From Clusia tigrina (taxonomy: Eukaryota; Arthropoda; Insecta; Diptera; Clusiidae), in assembly GCA_920105625.2 (NCBI GenBank), contig OV050030.1, forward strand, positions 215,186,325 through 215,250,324: 64,000 nucleotides of DNA, given 5' to 3'. The notes under the pieces were generated by a model, which worked only from the letters and a program-made list of their open reading frames with translations, made no database searches and had not been told where the DNA came from. Below, piece after piece: positions 1 to 14,110 of this stretch. Position 1 is the stretch's first letter. Each line of letters starts with the position of its first letter. A program made the translations under genes and the position numbers.

Positions 1-1127
1 ATTCAAATGCTTGTAACTTTTTACTGGAGCATCATAAAATCTTGAAATCTTGTGACATTAAAGTACTCGAGCCTCAAATCAATTTAAGCGATAGCTCATA
101 GCTATGCTACCCTTGAGTCGCAAATCAAACACTGCTAAACCTTCAAATGGCCCTAACTTCTATACGGTGTGTCCAATACTATCAAAGTTTGCAACAATCA
201 AATTCTTGTAATTTTTTACTGGAGCATAAAAAAATCTTGAAATTTTGTGACAATAATGTACTCGAGCCTCTTGTCAATTTAAGCTATCACTCATAGCTAT
301 GCTACCCTTGAGTCCCAAATCAAACACTGACAAAACTTCAAATGGCCCTAACTTCTATACGGTACGTCCTACACCTATCAAAGTTTGCAACAATCAAATG
401 CTTGTAACCTTTTATTGGAGCGAAATTTTGTGACAATAAGGTAGTCGAGCCTCTTGTCAATTTAAGGTATCGCTCATAGCTATTCTACCCTTGAGTCGCA
501 AATCAAAGACTGCTAAACCTTCAAATGGCCCTAACTTCTACACGGTGCGTCCTATACCTATCAAAGTTTGCAACAATCAAATGCTTGTAACTTTTTACTG
601 GAGCGTCATAAAATCTTGATATTTTGTGACAATGAAGTACTCGACCCTCTTATCAATTTAAGCTATCGCTCATAGCTATGCTACCCTTGAGTCCCAAATC
701 AAACACGTATAAAACTTCAAATGGCCATAACTTCTATACAGTCCTTCCCACACCTATCAAAGTTTGCAACAATCAATTGATTGCAACTTTTTACGGGAGA
801 GTCATAAAACCTTGAAATTTTGTGACAATAAAGTACTCGAGCGTCTTATCCATTTAAGCTATCCCTCATAGCGATGCTACCCTCGAGTCCCAAATCAAAC
901 ACTGATAAAACTTCAAATGGCCCTAACTTCTATACGGTGCGATATATACCTATCAAAGTATGCAACATTCAAATGCTTGTAACTTTTTACTGGAGCGTCA
1001 TAAAATCTTGAAATTTTGTGACAATAAACTACTCGAGCGTCTTATCAATTTAAGCAATCGCTCATAGCTATGCTACCCTTGAGTCCCAAATCAAAGACTG
1101 ATAAAACTTCAAATGGCCCTAACTTCT

Positions 1128-1365
1128 ATACGGTGCGTTTTTACTGGAGCGTCATAAAACCTTGAAACTTTGTGACAATAAAGTACTCGAGCCTCTTGTC
1201 AATTTAAGCTAACGCTCATAGCTATGCTACCCTCGAGTCCCAAATCAAACACTAATAAAGCTTCAGATGGCCCTAACTTCTATACGGTGCGTCCTACACC
1301 TATCAAAGTTTGCAACAATCAAATGCTTGTAACCTTTTACTGGAAAAAAATCTCAAATCCAAATC
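1128..1365 (+). repeat. Truncated satellite monomers (deletion junctions)
   Basis: Two internally deleted monomers are visible. Near 1138 the sequence jumps from TATACGGTGCG straight into TTTTTACTGGAGC, losing the Atcaaag-ttgcaac part of the monomer. Near 1344-1365 it jumps from TTTTACTGG through an A-run to TCTCAAATCCAAATCAAACA, removing about half a monomer. The second junction recurs at about 14516-14545, so it marks shared descent of the two regions. Confidence 0.85.
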
Positions 1366-2136
1366 AAACACTGATAAAACTTCAAATGGCCCTAACTTTT
1401 ATACGGTGCGTCCTACACCTATCAAAGTTTGCAACAATCAAATGCTTGTAACTTTTTACTGGAACGTCATAAAATCTGGAAATTTTTGACAATAAAGTAC
1501 TCGAGCCTCTTATCAATTTAAGCTATCGCTCATAGCTATGCTACCCTTGAGTCCCAAATCAAACACGTATAAAACTTCAAATGGCCCTAACTTCTATACG
1601 GTGCTTCCCACACCTATCAAAGTTTGCAACAATAAATTGATTGCAACTTTTTACGGCAGCGTCATAAAACCTAGAAATTTTGTGACAATAAAGTACTCGA
1701 GCCTCATATAAATTTAAGCTATCGCTCATAGCGATGCTACCCTCGAGTCCCAAATCAAACACTGATAAAACTTCAAATGGCCCTAACTTCTATAGGGTGT
1801 GATATATACCTATCAAAGTATGCAACATTCAAATGCTTGTAACTTTTTACTGGAGCGTCATAAACTCTTGAAATTTTGTGACATTAAAGTACACGAGCCT
1901 CTTATCAATTTAAGCTATCACTCATAGCTATGCTACCCATGAGTCCCAAATCAAACACTGATAAAACTTCAAATGGCCTTAACTTCTATAGGGTGCGATA
2001 TATACCTATCAAAGTATGCAACATTCAAATGCTTGTAACTTTTAACTGGAGCGTCATAAAATTTTGAAATTTTGTGACAATAAATTACTCGAGCCTCTTA
2101 TCAATTTAAGCTATAGCTCATAGCTATGCTACCCTT

Positions 2137-4486
2137 GAGTCGCAAATCAAAGACTGCCAAACCTTCAAATGGCCCTAACTTCTATACGGTGCGTCCTATA
2201 CCTATCAAAGTTTGCAACAATCAAATGCTTGTAACTTTTTACTGGAGCATAATAAAATCTTGAAATTTTGTGACAATAAAGTACTCGAGCCTCTTGTCAA
2301 TTTAAGCTATCACTCATAGCTATGCTACCCTTGAGTCCCAAATCAAACACTGACAAAACTTCAAATGGCCCTAACTTCTATACGGTGCGTCCTAAACCTA
2401 TCAAAGTTTGCAACAATCAAATGCTTGCAACTTCTTACTGGAGCGTCATAAGAACTTGAAATTTGGTGACAATAAAGTACTCGAGCCTCTTATCAATCTA
2501 AGCTATCGCTCATAGCTATGCTACCCTCGAGTCCCAAATCAAACACTGATAAAACTGCAAATGGCCCTAACTTTTATACGGTGCGTCCTACACCTATCAA
2601 AATTTGCAACAATCAAATGCTTGTAACTTTTTACCGGAGCGTCATAAAATCTTGAAATTTTGTGACAATAAAGTACTCGAGCCTCTTATCAATTTAAGCA
2701 TACGCTCATAGCTATGCTACCCTTGAGTCCCAAATCAAACATGTATAAAGCTTCAAATGGCCCTAACTTCTATACGTTGCTTCCCAAACCTATCAAAGTT
2801 TGCAACAATCAATTGATTGCAACTTTTTACGGGAGCGTCATAAAACCTTGAAATTTTGTGACAATAAAGTACTCAAGCCTCTTATCAATTTAAGCTATCG
2901 CTCATAGCTATGCTACCCTTGAGTCCCAAATCAAACACTGATAAAACTTCAAATGGCCTCACTTCTATACGATTCGTCCTATCCCTATCAAAGTTTGCAA
3001 CAATCAAATACTTGTAACTTTTTATTGGAGCGAAATAAAGTCTTGAAATTTTGTGACAATAAAGTAGTCGAGCCTCTTGTCAATTTAAGGTTTCGCTCAT
3101 ATCTATGCTACCCTTAAGTTCCAATTCAAAGACTGATAAAACTTCAAATGGCCCTAAATTCTATACGGTGCGATCTATACCTATCAAAGTATGCAACATT
3201 CAAATGCTTGTAACTTTTTACTGGAGCACCATAAAATCTTGAAATCTTGTGACATTAAAGTACTCGAGCCTCAAATCAATTTAAGCGATAGCTCATAGCT
3301 ATGCTACCCTTGAGTCGCAAATCAAAGACTGCCAAACCTTCAAATGGCCCTAACTTCTATACGGTGCGTCCTATACCTATCAAAGTTTGCAACAATCAAA
3401 TGCTTGTAACTTTTTACTGGAGCATAATAAAATCTTGAAATTTTGTGACAATAAAGTACTCGAGCCTCTTGTCAATTTAAGCTATCACTCATAGCTATGC
3501 TACCCTTGAGTCCCAAATCAAACACTGACAAAACTTCAAATGGCCCTAACTTCTATACGGTGCGTCCTAAACCTATCAAAGTTTGCAACAATCAAATGCT
3601 TGCAACTTCTTACTGGAGCGTCATAAGAACTTGAAATTTGGTGACAATAAAGTACTCGAGCCTCTTATCAATCTAAGCTATCGCTCATAGCTATGCTACC
3701 CTCGAGTCCCAAATCAAACACTGATAAAACTGCAAATGGCCCTAACTTTTATACGGTGCGTCCTACACCTATCAAAATTTGCAACAATCAAATGCTTGTA
3801 ACTTTTTACCGGAGCGTCATAAAATCTTGAAATTTTGTGACAATAAAGTACTCGAGCCTCTTATCAATTTAAGCATACGCTCATAGCTATGCTACCCTTG
3901 AGTCCCAAATCAAACATGTATAAAGCTTCAAATGGCCCTAACTTCTATACGTTGCTTCCCAAACCTATCAAAGTTTGCAACAATCAATTGATTGCAACTT
4001 TTTACGGGAGCGTCATAAAACCTTGAAATTTTGTGACAATAAAGTACTCAAGCCTCTTATCAATTTAAGCTATCGCTCATAGCTATGCTACCCTTGAGTC
4101 CCAAATCAAACACTGATAAAACTTCAAATGGCCTCACTTCTATACGATTCGTCCTATCCCTATCAAAGTTTGCAACAATCAAATACTTGTAACTTTTTAT
4201 TGGAGCGAAATAAAGTCTTGAAATTTTGTGACAATAAAGTAGTCGAGCCTCTTGTCAATTTAAGGTTTCGCTCATATCTATGCTACCCTTAAGTTCCAAT
4301 TCAAAGACTGATAAAACTTCAAATGGCCCTAAATTCTATACGGTGCGATCTATACCTATCAAAGTATGCAACATTCAAATGCTTGTAACTTTTTACTGGA
4401 GCACCATAAAATCTTGAAATCTTGTGACATTAAAGTACTCGAGCCTCAAATCAATTTAAGCGATAGCTCATAGCTATGCTACCCTT
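2137..4486 (+). repeat. 1175-bp higher-order repeat, two tandem copies
   Basis: The marker GAGTCGCAAATCAAAGACTG lies at 2137 and again at 3312, an offset of 1175 bp, or six monomers. The ATGTATAAAGC variant lies at 2741, 3916 and 5090, giving steps of 1175 and 1174. Over the two main copies I saw almost no differences at any position compared. The next copy (to about 5.3 kb) diverges in small ways, and the following step (to 6848) is 1758 bp, about nine monomers, so the register changes. Confidence 0.85.
2806..2819. repeat. 14-bp perfect palindrome in a monomer subtype
   Basis: One monomer subtype replaces the usual AATCAAATGCTTG by CAATCAATTGATTG, which equals its own reverse complement over all 14 bases. 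The same subtype recurs with each HOR copy, for example near 3981, 5157 and 26769. It is a second dyad in addition to CATAGCTATG. No function can be read from the sequence. Confidence 0.75.
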
Positions 4487-7420
4487 GAGTCGCAAATCAA
4501 ACACTGCTAAACCTTCAAATGGCCCTAACTTCTATACGGTGTGTCCAATACTATCAAAGTTTGCAACAATCAAATTCTTGTAATTTTTTACTGGAGCATA
4601 AAACAATCTTGAAATTTTGTGACAATAATGTACTCGAGCCTCTTGTCAATTTAAGCTATCACTCATAGCTATGCTACCCTTGAGTCCCAAATCAAACACT
4701 GACAAAACTTCAAATGGCCCTAACTTCTATACGGTGCGTCCTACACCTATCAAAGTTTGCAACAATCAAATGCTTGCAACTTCTTACTGGAGCGTCATAA
4801 GAACTTGAAATTTGGTGACAATAAAGTACTCGAGCCTCTTATCAATCTAAGCTATCGCTCATAGTTATGCTACCCTCGAGTCCCAAATCAAACACTGATA
4901 AAACTTCAAATGGCCCTAACTTTTATACGGTGCGTCCTACACCTATCAAAATTTGCAACAATCAAATGCTTGTAACTTTTTACTGGAGCGTCATAAAATC
5001 TTGAAATTTTGTGACAATAAAGTACTCGAGCCTCTTATCAATTTAAGCATACGCTCATAGCTATGCTACCCTTGAGTCCCAAATCAAACATGTATAAAGC
5101 TTCAAATAGCCCTAACTTCTATACGTTGCTTCCCAAACCTATCAAAGTTTGCAAGAATCAATTGATTGCAACTTTTTACGGGAGCGTCATAAACCCTTGA
5201 AATTTTGTGACAATAAAGTACTCAAGCCTCTTATCAATTTAAGGTATCGCTCATAGCTATGCTACCCTTGAGTCCCAAATCAAACACTGATAAAACTTCA
5301 AATGGCCTCACTTCTATACGATTCGTCCTATCCCTATCAAAGTTTGCAACAATCAAATACTTGTAACTTTTTATTGGAGCGAAATAAAGTCTTGAAATTT
5401 TGTGACAATAAAGTAGTCGAGCCTCTTGTCAATTTAAGGTTTCGCTCATAGCTATGCTACCCTTAAGTTCCAATTCAAAGACTGATAAAACTTCAAATTT
5501 CCCTAAGTTCTATACGGTGCGATCTATACCTATCAAAGTATGCAACATTCAAATGCTTGTAACTTTTTACTGGAGCATCATAAAATCTGGAAATTTTGTG
5601 ACATTAAAGTACTCGAGCCTCATATCAATTTAAGCGATAGCTCATAGCTATGTTACCCTTGAGTCGCAAATCAAACACTGCTAAACCTTCAAATGGCCCT
5701 AACTTCTATACGGTGCGTCCAATACTATCAAAGTTTGCAACAATCAAATTCTTGTAATTTTTTACTGGAGCATAAAAAAATCTTGAAATTTTGTGACAAT
5801 AATGTACTCGAGCCTCTTGTCAATTTAAGCTATCACTCATAGCTATGCTACCCTTGAGTCCCAAATCAAACACTGATAAATCTTCAAATGGCCCTAACTT
5901 CTATACGGTGCGTCCTACACCTATCAAAGTTTGCAATAATCAAATGCTTGTAACTTTTTACTTTAGCGTCATAAAACGTTGAAATTTTGGGACAATAAAG
6001 TACTCGAGCCTCTTGTCAATTTAAGCAACCGATCATAGCTATGCTACCCTTGAGTCCCAAATCAAACACTGATAAAACAATCGCCCTAAAATCTGTACTC
6101 TGCGTCCTACACTTATCAGAGTTTGCAACAATCCAATGCTTGTAACTTTTTACTGGACCGTCATAAAACCTTGAAATTTTGTGACAATAATGTACTCGAG
6201 CCTCTTGTCAATTTAAGCTATCACTCACAGCTATGCTACCCTTGAGTCCCAAATCAAACACTGATAAATCTTGAAATGGCCCTAACTTCTATATGGTGCG
6301 TCCTACACCTATCAAAGTTTGCAATAATCAAATGCTTGTAACTTTTTACTTTAGCGTCATAAAACGTTGAAATTTTGTGACAATAAAGTACTCGAGCCTC
6401 TTGTCAATTTAAGCTATCACTCATAGCTATGCTACCCTTGAGTCCCAAATCAAACACTGACAAAACTTCAAATGGCCCTAACTTCTATACGGTGCGTCCT
6501 ACACCTATCAAAGTTTGCAACAATCAAATGCTTGCAACTTCTTACTGGAGCGTCATAAGAACTTGAAATTTGGTGACAATAAAGTACTCGAGCCTCTTAT
6601 CAATCTAAGCTATCGCTCATAGCTATGCTACCCTCGAGTCCCAAATCAAACACTGATAAAACTTCGAATGGCCCTAACTTTTATACGGTGCGTCCTACAC
6701 CTATCAAAATTTGCAACAATCAAATGCTTGTAACTTTTTACTGGAGCGTCATAAAATCTTGAAATTTTGTGACAATAAAGTACTCGAGCCTCTTATCAAT
6801 TTAAGCATACGCTCATAGCTATGCTACCCTTGAGTCCCAAATCAAACATGTATAAAGCTTCAAATGGCCCTAACTTCTATACGTTGCTTCCCAAACCTAT
6901 CAAAGTTTGCAACAATCAACTGATTGCAACTTTTTACGGGAGTGTCATAAAACCTTGAAATTTTGTGACAATAAAGTACTCAAGCCTCTTATCAATTTAA
7001 GCTATCGCTCATAGCTATGCTACCCTTGAGTCCCAAATCAAACACTGATAAAACTTCAAATGGCCTCACTTCTATACGATTCGTCCTATCCCTATCAAAG
7101 TTTGCAACAATCAAATACTTGTAACTTTTTATTGGAGCGAAATAAAGTCTTGAAATTTTGTGACAATAAAGTATTCGAGCCTCTTGTCAATTTAAGGTTT
7201 CGCTCATAGCTATGCTACCCTTAAGTTCCAATTCAAAGACTGATAAAACTTCAAATGGCCCTAAGTTCTATACGGTGCGATCTATACCTATCAAAGTATG
7301 CAACATTCAAATGCTTGTAACTTTTTACTGGAGCATCATAAAATCTTGAAATTTTGTGACTTTAAAGTACTCGAGCCTCATATCAATTTAAGCGATAGCT
7401 CATAGCTATGCTACCCTTGA

Positions 7421-7456
7421 GTCACAAATCTATACGGTGCGTCCAATACTATCAAA
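7421..7456 (+). repeat. Monomer with 34-bp deletion, ancestral form
   Basis: At GTCACAAATC the monomer jumps directly to TATACGGTGCG. This omits 34 bases that normally run from AAACACTGC to CTAACTTC. Unlike the later copies in the right block, this one still reads GTCCAATACTATCAAAG downstream, so it has the first deletion but not the second 4-bp one. It is the apparent intermediate of the deletion series that marks the 32-43 kb array. Confidence 0.75.
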
Positions 7457-9999
7457 GTTTGCAACAATCAAATTCTTGTAATTTTTTACCGGAGCATAAA
7501 AAAATCTTGAAATTTTGTGACAATAATGTACTCGAGCCTCTTGTCAATTTAAGCTATCACTCATAGCTATGCTACCCTTGAGTCCCAAATCAAACACTGA
7601 TAAATCTTCATATGGCCCTAACTTCTATACGGTGCGTCCTACACCTATCAAAGTTTGCAATAATCAAATGCTTGTAACTTTTTACTTTAGCGTCATAAAA
7701 CGTTGAAATTTTGTGACAATAAAGTACTCGAGCCTCTTGTCAATTTAAGCAACCGATCATAGCTATGCTACCCTTGAGTCCCAAATCAAACACTGATAAA
7801 ACACTCGCCCTAAAATCTGTACTCTGCGTCCTACACTTATCAGAGTTTGCAACAATCCAATGCTTGTAACTTTTTACTGGACCGTCAAAAAATCTTGAAA
7901 TTTTGTGACAATACAGTACTCGAGCCTCTTATCAATTTAAGCTATCGCTCATAGCTATACTACCCTTGAGTCCCAAATCAAACACTGATAAAACTTCAAA
8001 TGGCCCTAACTTCTATACGGTGCGTCCCACACCTATCAAAGTTTGCAACAATCTATTGCTTGCAACTTTTTACGGGAGCGTCATAAAACCTTTGAAATTT
8101 TGTGACAATAAAGTACTCGAGCCTCTGGTCAATTTAAGCTATCGGTCATAGCTATGCTACCCTTGAGTCCCAAACCAAACACTGATAAAACTTCAAATGG
8201 CCCTAACTTCTATACAGTTCGGCCTATACCTATCAAAGTTTGCAACAATCAAATGCTTGTAACTTTTTACTGGAGCATAATAAAATCTGGAAATTTTGTG
8301 ACAATAAAGTACTCGAGCCACTTGTCAATTTAACCTATCACTCATAGCTATGCTACCCTTCAGTCCCAAATCAAACACTGATAAAACTTCAAATGGCCCT
8401 AACTTCTATACGGTGCGTCCTACACCTATCAAAGTTTGCAACAATAAAATGCTTGTAACTTTTTACTGGAGCGTCATAAAACCTTGAAATTTGGTGACAA
8501 TAAAGTACTCGTGCCTCTTGTCAATTAAAGTTGTCGCTCATTGCTATGCTACCCTTGAGTCCCAAATCAAACACTGATAAAACTTCAAATGGCCCTAACT
8601 TCTATACGGTACGTCCTACACCTATCAAAGTTTCCAACAATCAAATGCTTGGAACTTTTTACTGGAGCGTCATAAAACCTTGAAATTTGGTGACAATAAA
8701 GTACTCGTGCCTCTCGTCAAATAAAGATGTCGCTCATAGCTATGCTACCCTTGAGTCGCAAATCAAAGATTGCTAAACCTTCAAATGGCCCTAACTTCTA
8801 TACGGTGCATCCTATACCTATCAAAGTTTGCAACAATCAAATGCTTGTAACTTTTTACTGGAGGATAATAAAATCTTGAAATTTTGGGACAATAAAGTAC
8901 TCGAGCCTCTTGACAATTTAAGCTATCACTCATAGCTATGCTACCCTTGAGTCCAAAATCAAACACTGAAAAAACTTCAAATGGCCCTAACTTCTATACG
9001 GTGCGTCCTACACCTATCAAAGTTTCCAACAATCAAATGCTTGTAACTTTTTACTGGAGCATAATAAAATTTTGAAATTTTGTGACAATAAAGTAATCGA
9101 GCCTCTTGTCAATTTAAGTTATCACTCATAGCTATGCTACCCTTGAGTACCAAATCAAACACAGATAAAACTTCAAATGGCCCTAACTTCTATACGGTGC
9201 GTCCTATACCTATCAAAGTTTGCAACAATCAAATGCTTGTAACTTTTTACTGGAGCATAATAAAATCTTGAAATTTTGTGACAATAAAGTAGTCGAGGCT
9301 CTTGTCAATTTAAGGTATCGCTCATAGCTATGCTACCCTTGAGTCCCGAATCAAACACTGATAAAACTTCAAATGGCCCTAAATTCTATACGGTGCGTCC
9401 TATACCTATCAAAGTTTGCAACAATCAAATGCTTGTAACTTTTTACTGGAGCATAATAAAATCTTGAAATTTTGTGACAATAAAGTACTCGAGCCTCTTG
9501 ACAATTTAAGCTATCACTCATAGCTATGCTACCCTTGAGTCCAAACTCAAACACTGATAAAACTTCAAATGGCCCTAACTTCTATACGGTGCGTCCTACA
9601 CCTATCTAAGTTTCCGACAATCAAATGCTTGCAACTTTTTACTGGAGCGTCATAGAACCTTGAAATTTGGTGACAATAAAGTACTCGAGCCTCTTTTCAA
9701 TTTAAGCTATCGCTCATAGCTATGCTACCCTCGAGTCCAAATCAAACACTGATAAAACTTCAAATGGCCCTAACTTTTATACGGTGCGTCCCACACCTAT
9801 CAAAGTTTGCAACAATCAAATGCTTATAACTTTTTATTGGAGCGTAATAAAGTCTTGAAATTTTGTGACAATAAAGTAGTCGAGGCTCTTGTCAATTTAA
9901 GGTATCGCTCATAGCTATGCTACCCTTGAGTCCTAAATCAAACACTGATAAAACTTCAAATGGCCCTAATTTCTTTACGGTGCGTCCTATACCTCTCAA

Positions 10000-12900
10000 A
10001 GTTTGCAACAATCAAATGCTTGTAACTTTTTACTGGAGCATAATAAAATCTTGAAATTTTGTGACAATAAAGTACTCGAGCCTCTTGTCAATTTAAGCTG
10101 TCGCTCATAGCTATGCTACCCTTGAGTCGCAAATCAAAGACTGCTAAACCTTCAAATGGCCCTAAATTCTATACAGTGCGTCCTATACCTATCAAAGTTT
10201 GCAACAATCAAATGCTTGTAACCTTTTATTGGAGCATAAAAAAATCTGGAAATTTTGTGACAATAAAGTACTCGAGCCTCTTGTCAATTTAAGCTATCAC
10301 TCATAGCTATGCTACCCTTGAGTCCAAAATCAAACACTGATAAAACTTCAAATGGCCCTAACTTCTATACGGTGCGTCCTACACCTATCAAAGTTTGCAA
10401 CAATCAAATGCTTGGAACTTTTTACTGGAGCGTCATAAAACCTTGAAATTTGGTGACAATAAAGTACCCGTGCCTCTTGTCAATTAAAGTTGTCGCTCAT
10501 TGCTATGCTACCCTTGAGTCCCAAATCAAACACTGATAAAACAATGGCCCTAAATTCTGTAGTTTGCGTCTTACACTTATCAGAGTTTGCAACAATCAAA
10601 TGCTTCTAACTTTTTACTGGAGCTTCATAAAATCTTTAAATTTTGCGACAATAATGTACTCGAGCCTCTTAGCAATTTAAGCTATCGCTCATAGCTATGC
10701 TACCTTTGAGTCGCAAATCAAACACAGATAAAACTTCAAATGGCCCTAACTTCTATACGGTGCGTCCTATAACTATCAAAGTTTGCAACAATCAAATGCT
10801 TGTAACTTTTTACTGGAGCATAATAAAATCTTGAAATTTTGTGACAATAAAGTAGTCGAGGCTCTTGTCAATTTAAGGTATCGCTCATAGCTATGCTACC
10901 CTTGAGTCCCGAATCAAACACTGATAAAACTTTAAATGGCCCTAAATTCTATACGGTGCGTCCTATACCTATCAAAGTTTGCAACAATCAAATGCTTGTA
11001 ACTTTTTACTGGAGCATAATAAAATCTTGAAATTTTGTGACAATAAAGTACTCGAGCCTCTTGACAATTTAAGCTATCACTCATAGCTATGCTACCCTTG
11101 AGTCCAAAATCAAACACTGATAAAACTTCAAATGGCCCTAACTTCTATACGGTGCGTCCTACACCTATCAAAGTTTCCAACAATCAAATGCTTGCAACTT
11201 TTTACTGGAGCGTCATAGAACCTTGAAATTTGGTGACAATAAAGTACTCGAGCCTCTTTTCAATTTAAGCTATCACTCATAGCTATGCTACCCTCGAGTC
11301 CCAAATCAAACACTGATAAAACTTCAAATGGCCCTAACTTTTATACGGTGCGTCCCACACCTATCAAAGTTTGCAACAATCAAATGCTTATAACTTTTTA
11401 TTGGAGCGTAATAAAGTCTTGAAATTTTGTGACAATAAAGTAGTCGAGGCTCTTGTCAATTTAAGGTATCGCTCATAGCTATGCTACCCTTGAGTCCTAA
11501 ATCAAACACTGATAAAACTTCAAATGGCCCTAACTTCTATACGGTGTGTCCTATAACTCTCAAAGTTTGCAACAATCAAATGCTTGTAACTTTTTACTGG
11601 AGCATAATAAAATCTTAAAATTTTGTGACAATAAAGTAATCGAGCCTCTTGTCAATTTAAGCTATCACTCATAGCTATGCTACCCTTGAGTACCAAATCA
11701 AACACAGATAAAACTTCAAATGGCCCTAACTTCTATACGGTGCGTCCCATACCTATCAAAGTTTGCAACAATCAAATGCTTGTAACTTTTTACTGGAGCA
11801 TAATAAAATCTTGAAATTTTGTGACAATAAAGTACTCGAGCCTCTTGTCAATTTAAGCTGTCGCTCATAGCTATGCTACCCTTGAGTCGCAAATCAAAGA
11901 CTGCTAAACCTTCAAATGGCCCTAAATTCTATACAGTGCGTCCTATACCTATCAAAGTTTGCAACAATCAAATGCTTGTAACCTTTTATTGGAGCATAAA
12001 AAAATCTGGAAATTTTGTGACAATAAAGTACTCGAGCCTCTTGTCAATTTAAGCTATCACTCATAGCTATGCTACCCTTGAGTCCAAAATCAAACACTGA
12101 TAAAACTTCAAATGGCCCTAACTTCTATACGGTGCGTCCTACACCTATCAAAGTTTGCAACAATCAAATGCTTGGAACTTTTTACTGGAGCGTCATAAAA
12201 CCTTGAAATTTGGTGACAATAAAGTACCCGTGCCTCTTGTCAATTAAAGTTGTCGCTCATTGCTATGCTACCCTTGAGTCCCAAATCAAACACTGATAAA
12301 ACAATGGCCCTAAATTCTGTAGTTTGCGCCTTACACTTATCAGAGTTTGCAACAATCAAATGCTTCTAACTTTTTACTGGAGCTTCATAAAATCTTTAAA
12401 TTTTGCGACAATAATGTACTCGAGCCTCTTATCAATTTAAGCTATCGCTCATAGCTATGCTACCTTTGAGTCGCAAATCAAACACAGATAAAACTTCAAA
12501 TGGCCCTAACTTCTATACGGTGCGTCCTATAACTATCAAAGTTTGCAACAATCAAATGCTTGTAACTTTTTACTGGAGCATAATAAAATCTTGAAATTTT
12601 GTGACAATAAAGTAGTCGAGGCTCTTGTCAATTTAAGGTATCGCTCATAGCTATGCTACCCTTGAGTCCCGAATCAAACACTGATAAAACTTTAAATGGC
12701 CCTAAATTCTATACGGTGCGTCCTATACCTATCAAAGTTTGCAACAATCAAATGCTTGTAACTTTTTACTGGAGCATAATAAAATCTTGAAATTTTGTGA
12801 CAATAAAGTACTCGAGCCTCTTGACAATTTAAGCTATCACTCATAGCTATGCTACCCTTGAGTCCAAAATCAAACACTGATAAAACTTCAAATGGCCCTA

Positions 12901-14110
12901 ACTTCTATACGGTGCGTCCTACACCTATCAAAGTTTCCAACAATCAAATGCTTGCAACTTTTTACTGGAGCGTCATAGAACCTTGAAATTTGGTGACAAT
13001 AAAGTACTCGAGCCTCTTTTCAATTTAAGCTATCACTCATAGCTATGCTACCCTCGAGTCCCAAATCAAACACTGATAAAACTTCAAATGGCCCTAACTT
13101 TTATACGGTGCGTCCCACACCTATCAAAGTTTGCAACAATCAAATGCTTATAACTTTTTATTGGAGCGTAATAAAGTCTTGAAATTTTGTGACAATAAAG
13201 TAGTCGAGGCTCTTGTCAATTTAAGGTATCGCTCATAGCTATGCTACCCTTGAGTCCTAAATCAAACACTGATAAAACTTCAAATGGCCCTAACTTCTAT
13301 ACGGTGTGTCCTATAACTCTCAAAGTTTGCAACAATCAAATGCTTGTAACTTTTTACTGGAGCATAATAAAATCTTAAAATTTTGTGACAATAAAGTAAT
13401 CGAGCCTCTTGTCAATTTAAGCTATCACTCATAGCTATGCTACCCTTGAGTACCAAATCAAACACAGATAAAACTTCAAATGGCCCTAACTTCTATACGG
13501 TGCGTCCCATACCTATCAAAGTTTGCAACAATCAAATGCTTGTAACTTTTTACTGGAGCATAATAAAATCTTGAAATTTTGTGACAATAAAGTACTCGAG
13601 CCTCTTGTCAATTTAAGCTGTCGCTCATAGCTATGCTACCCTTGAGTCGCAAATCAAAGACTGCTAAACCTTCAAATGGCCCTAAATCCTATACAGTGCG
13701 TCCTATACCTATCAAAGGTTGCAACAATCAAATGCTTGTAACCTTTTATTGGAGCATAATAAAATCTGGAAATTTTTTGACAATAAAGTACTCGAGCCTC
13801 TTGTCAATTTAAGCTATCACTCATAGCTATGCTACCCTTGAGTCCAAAATCAAACACTGATAAAACTTCAAATGGCCCTAACTTCTATACGGTGCGTCCT
13901 ACACCTATCAAAGTTTGCAACAATCAAATGCTTGGAACTTTTTACTGGAGCGTCATAAAACCTTGAAATTTGGTGACAATAAAGTACCCGTGCCTCTTGT
14001 CAATTAAAGTTGTCGCTCATTGCTATGCTACCCTTGAGTCCCAAATCAAACACTGATAAAACAATGGCCCTAAATTCTGTAGTTTGCGTCTTACACTTAT
14101 CAGAGTTTGC
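10000..14110 (+). repeat. 1760-bp higher-order repeat, about 2.3 copies
   Basis: The marker TTTAAATGGCCCTAAATTC occurs at 10931 and 12691, and CCTCTTGTCAATTTAAGCTG at 10081 and 11841. Both offsets are 1760 bp, or nine monomers. The copies stay in register through a distinctive subtype (AAACAATGGCCC, TTCTGTAGTTTGCG, TTTTGCGACAATAATG). A third partial copy runs on to about 14110, where the next monomer switches subtype. Copy boundaries are approximate. Confidence 0.85.
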
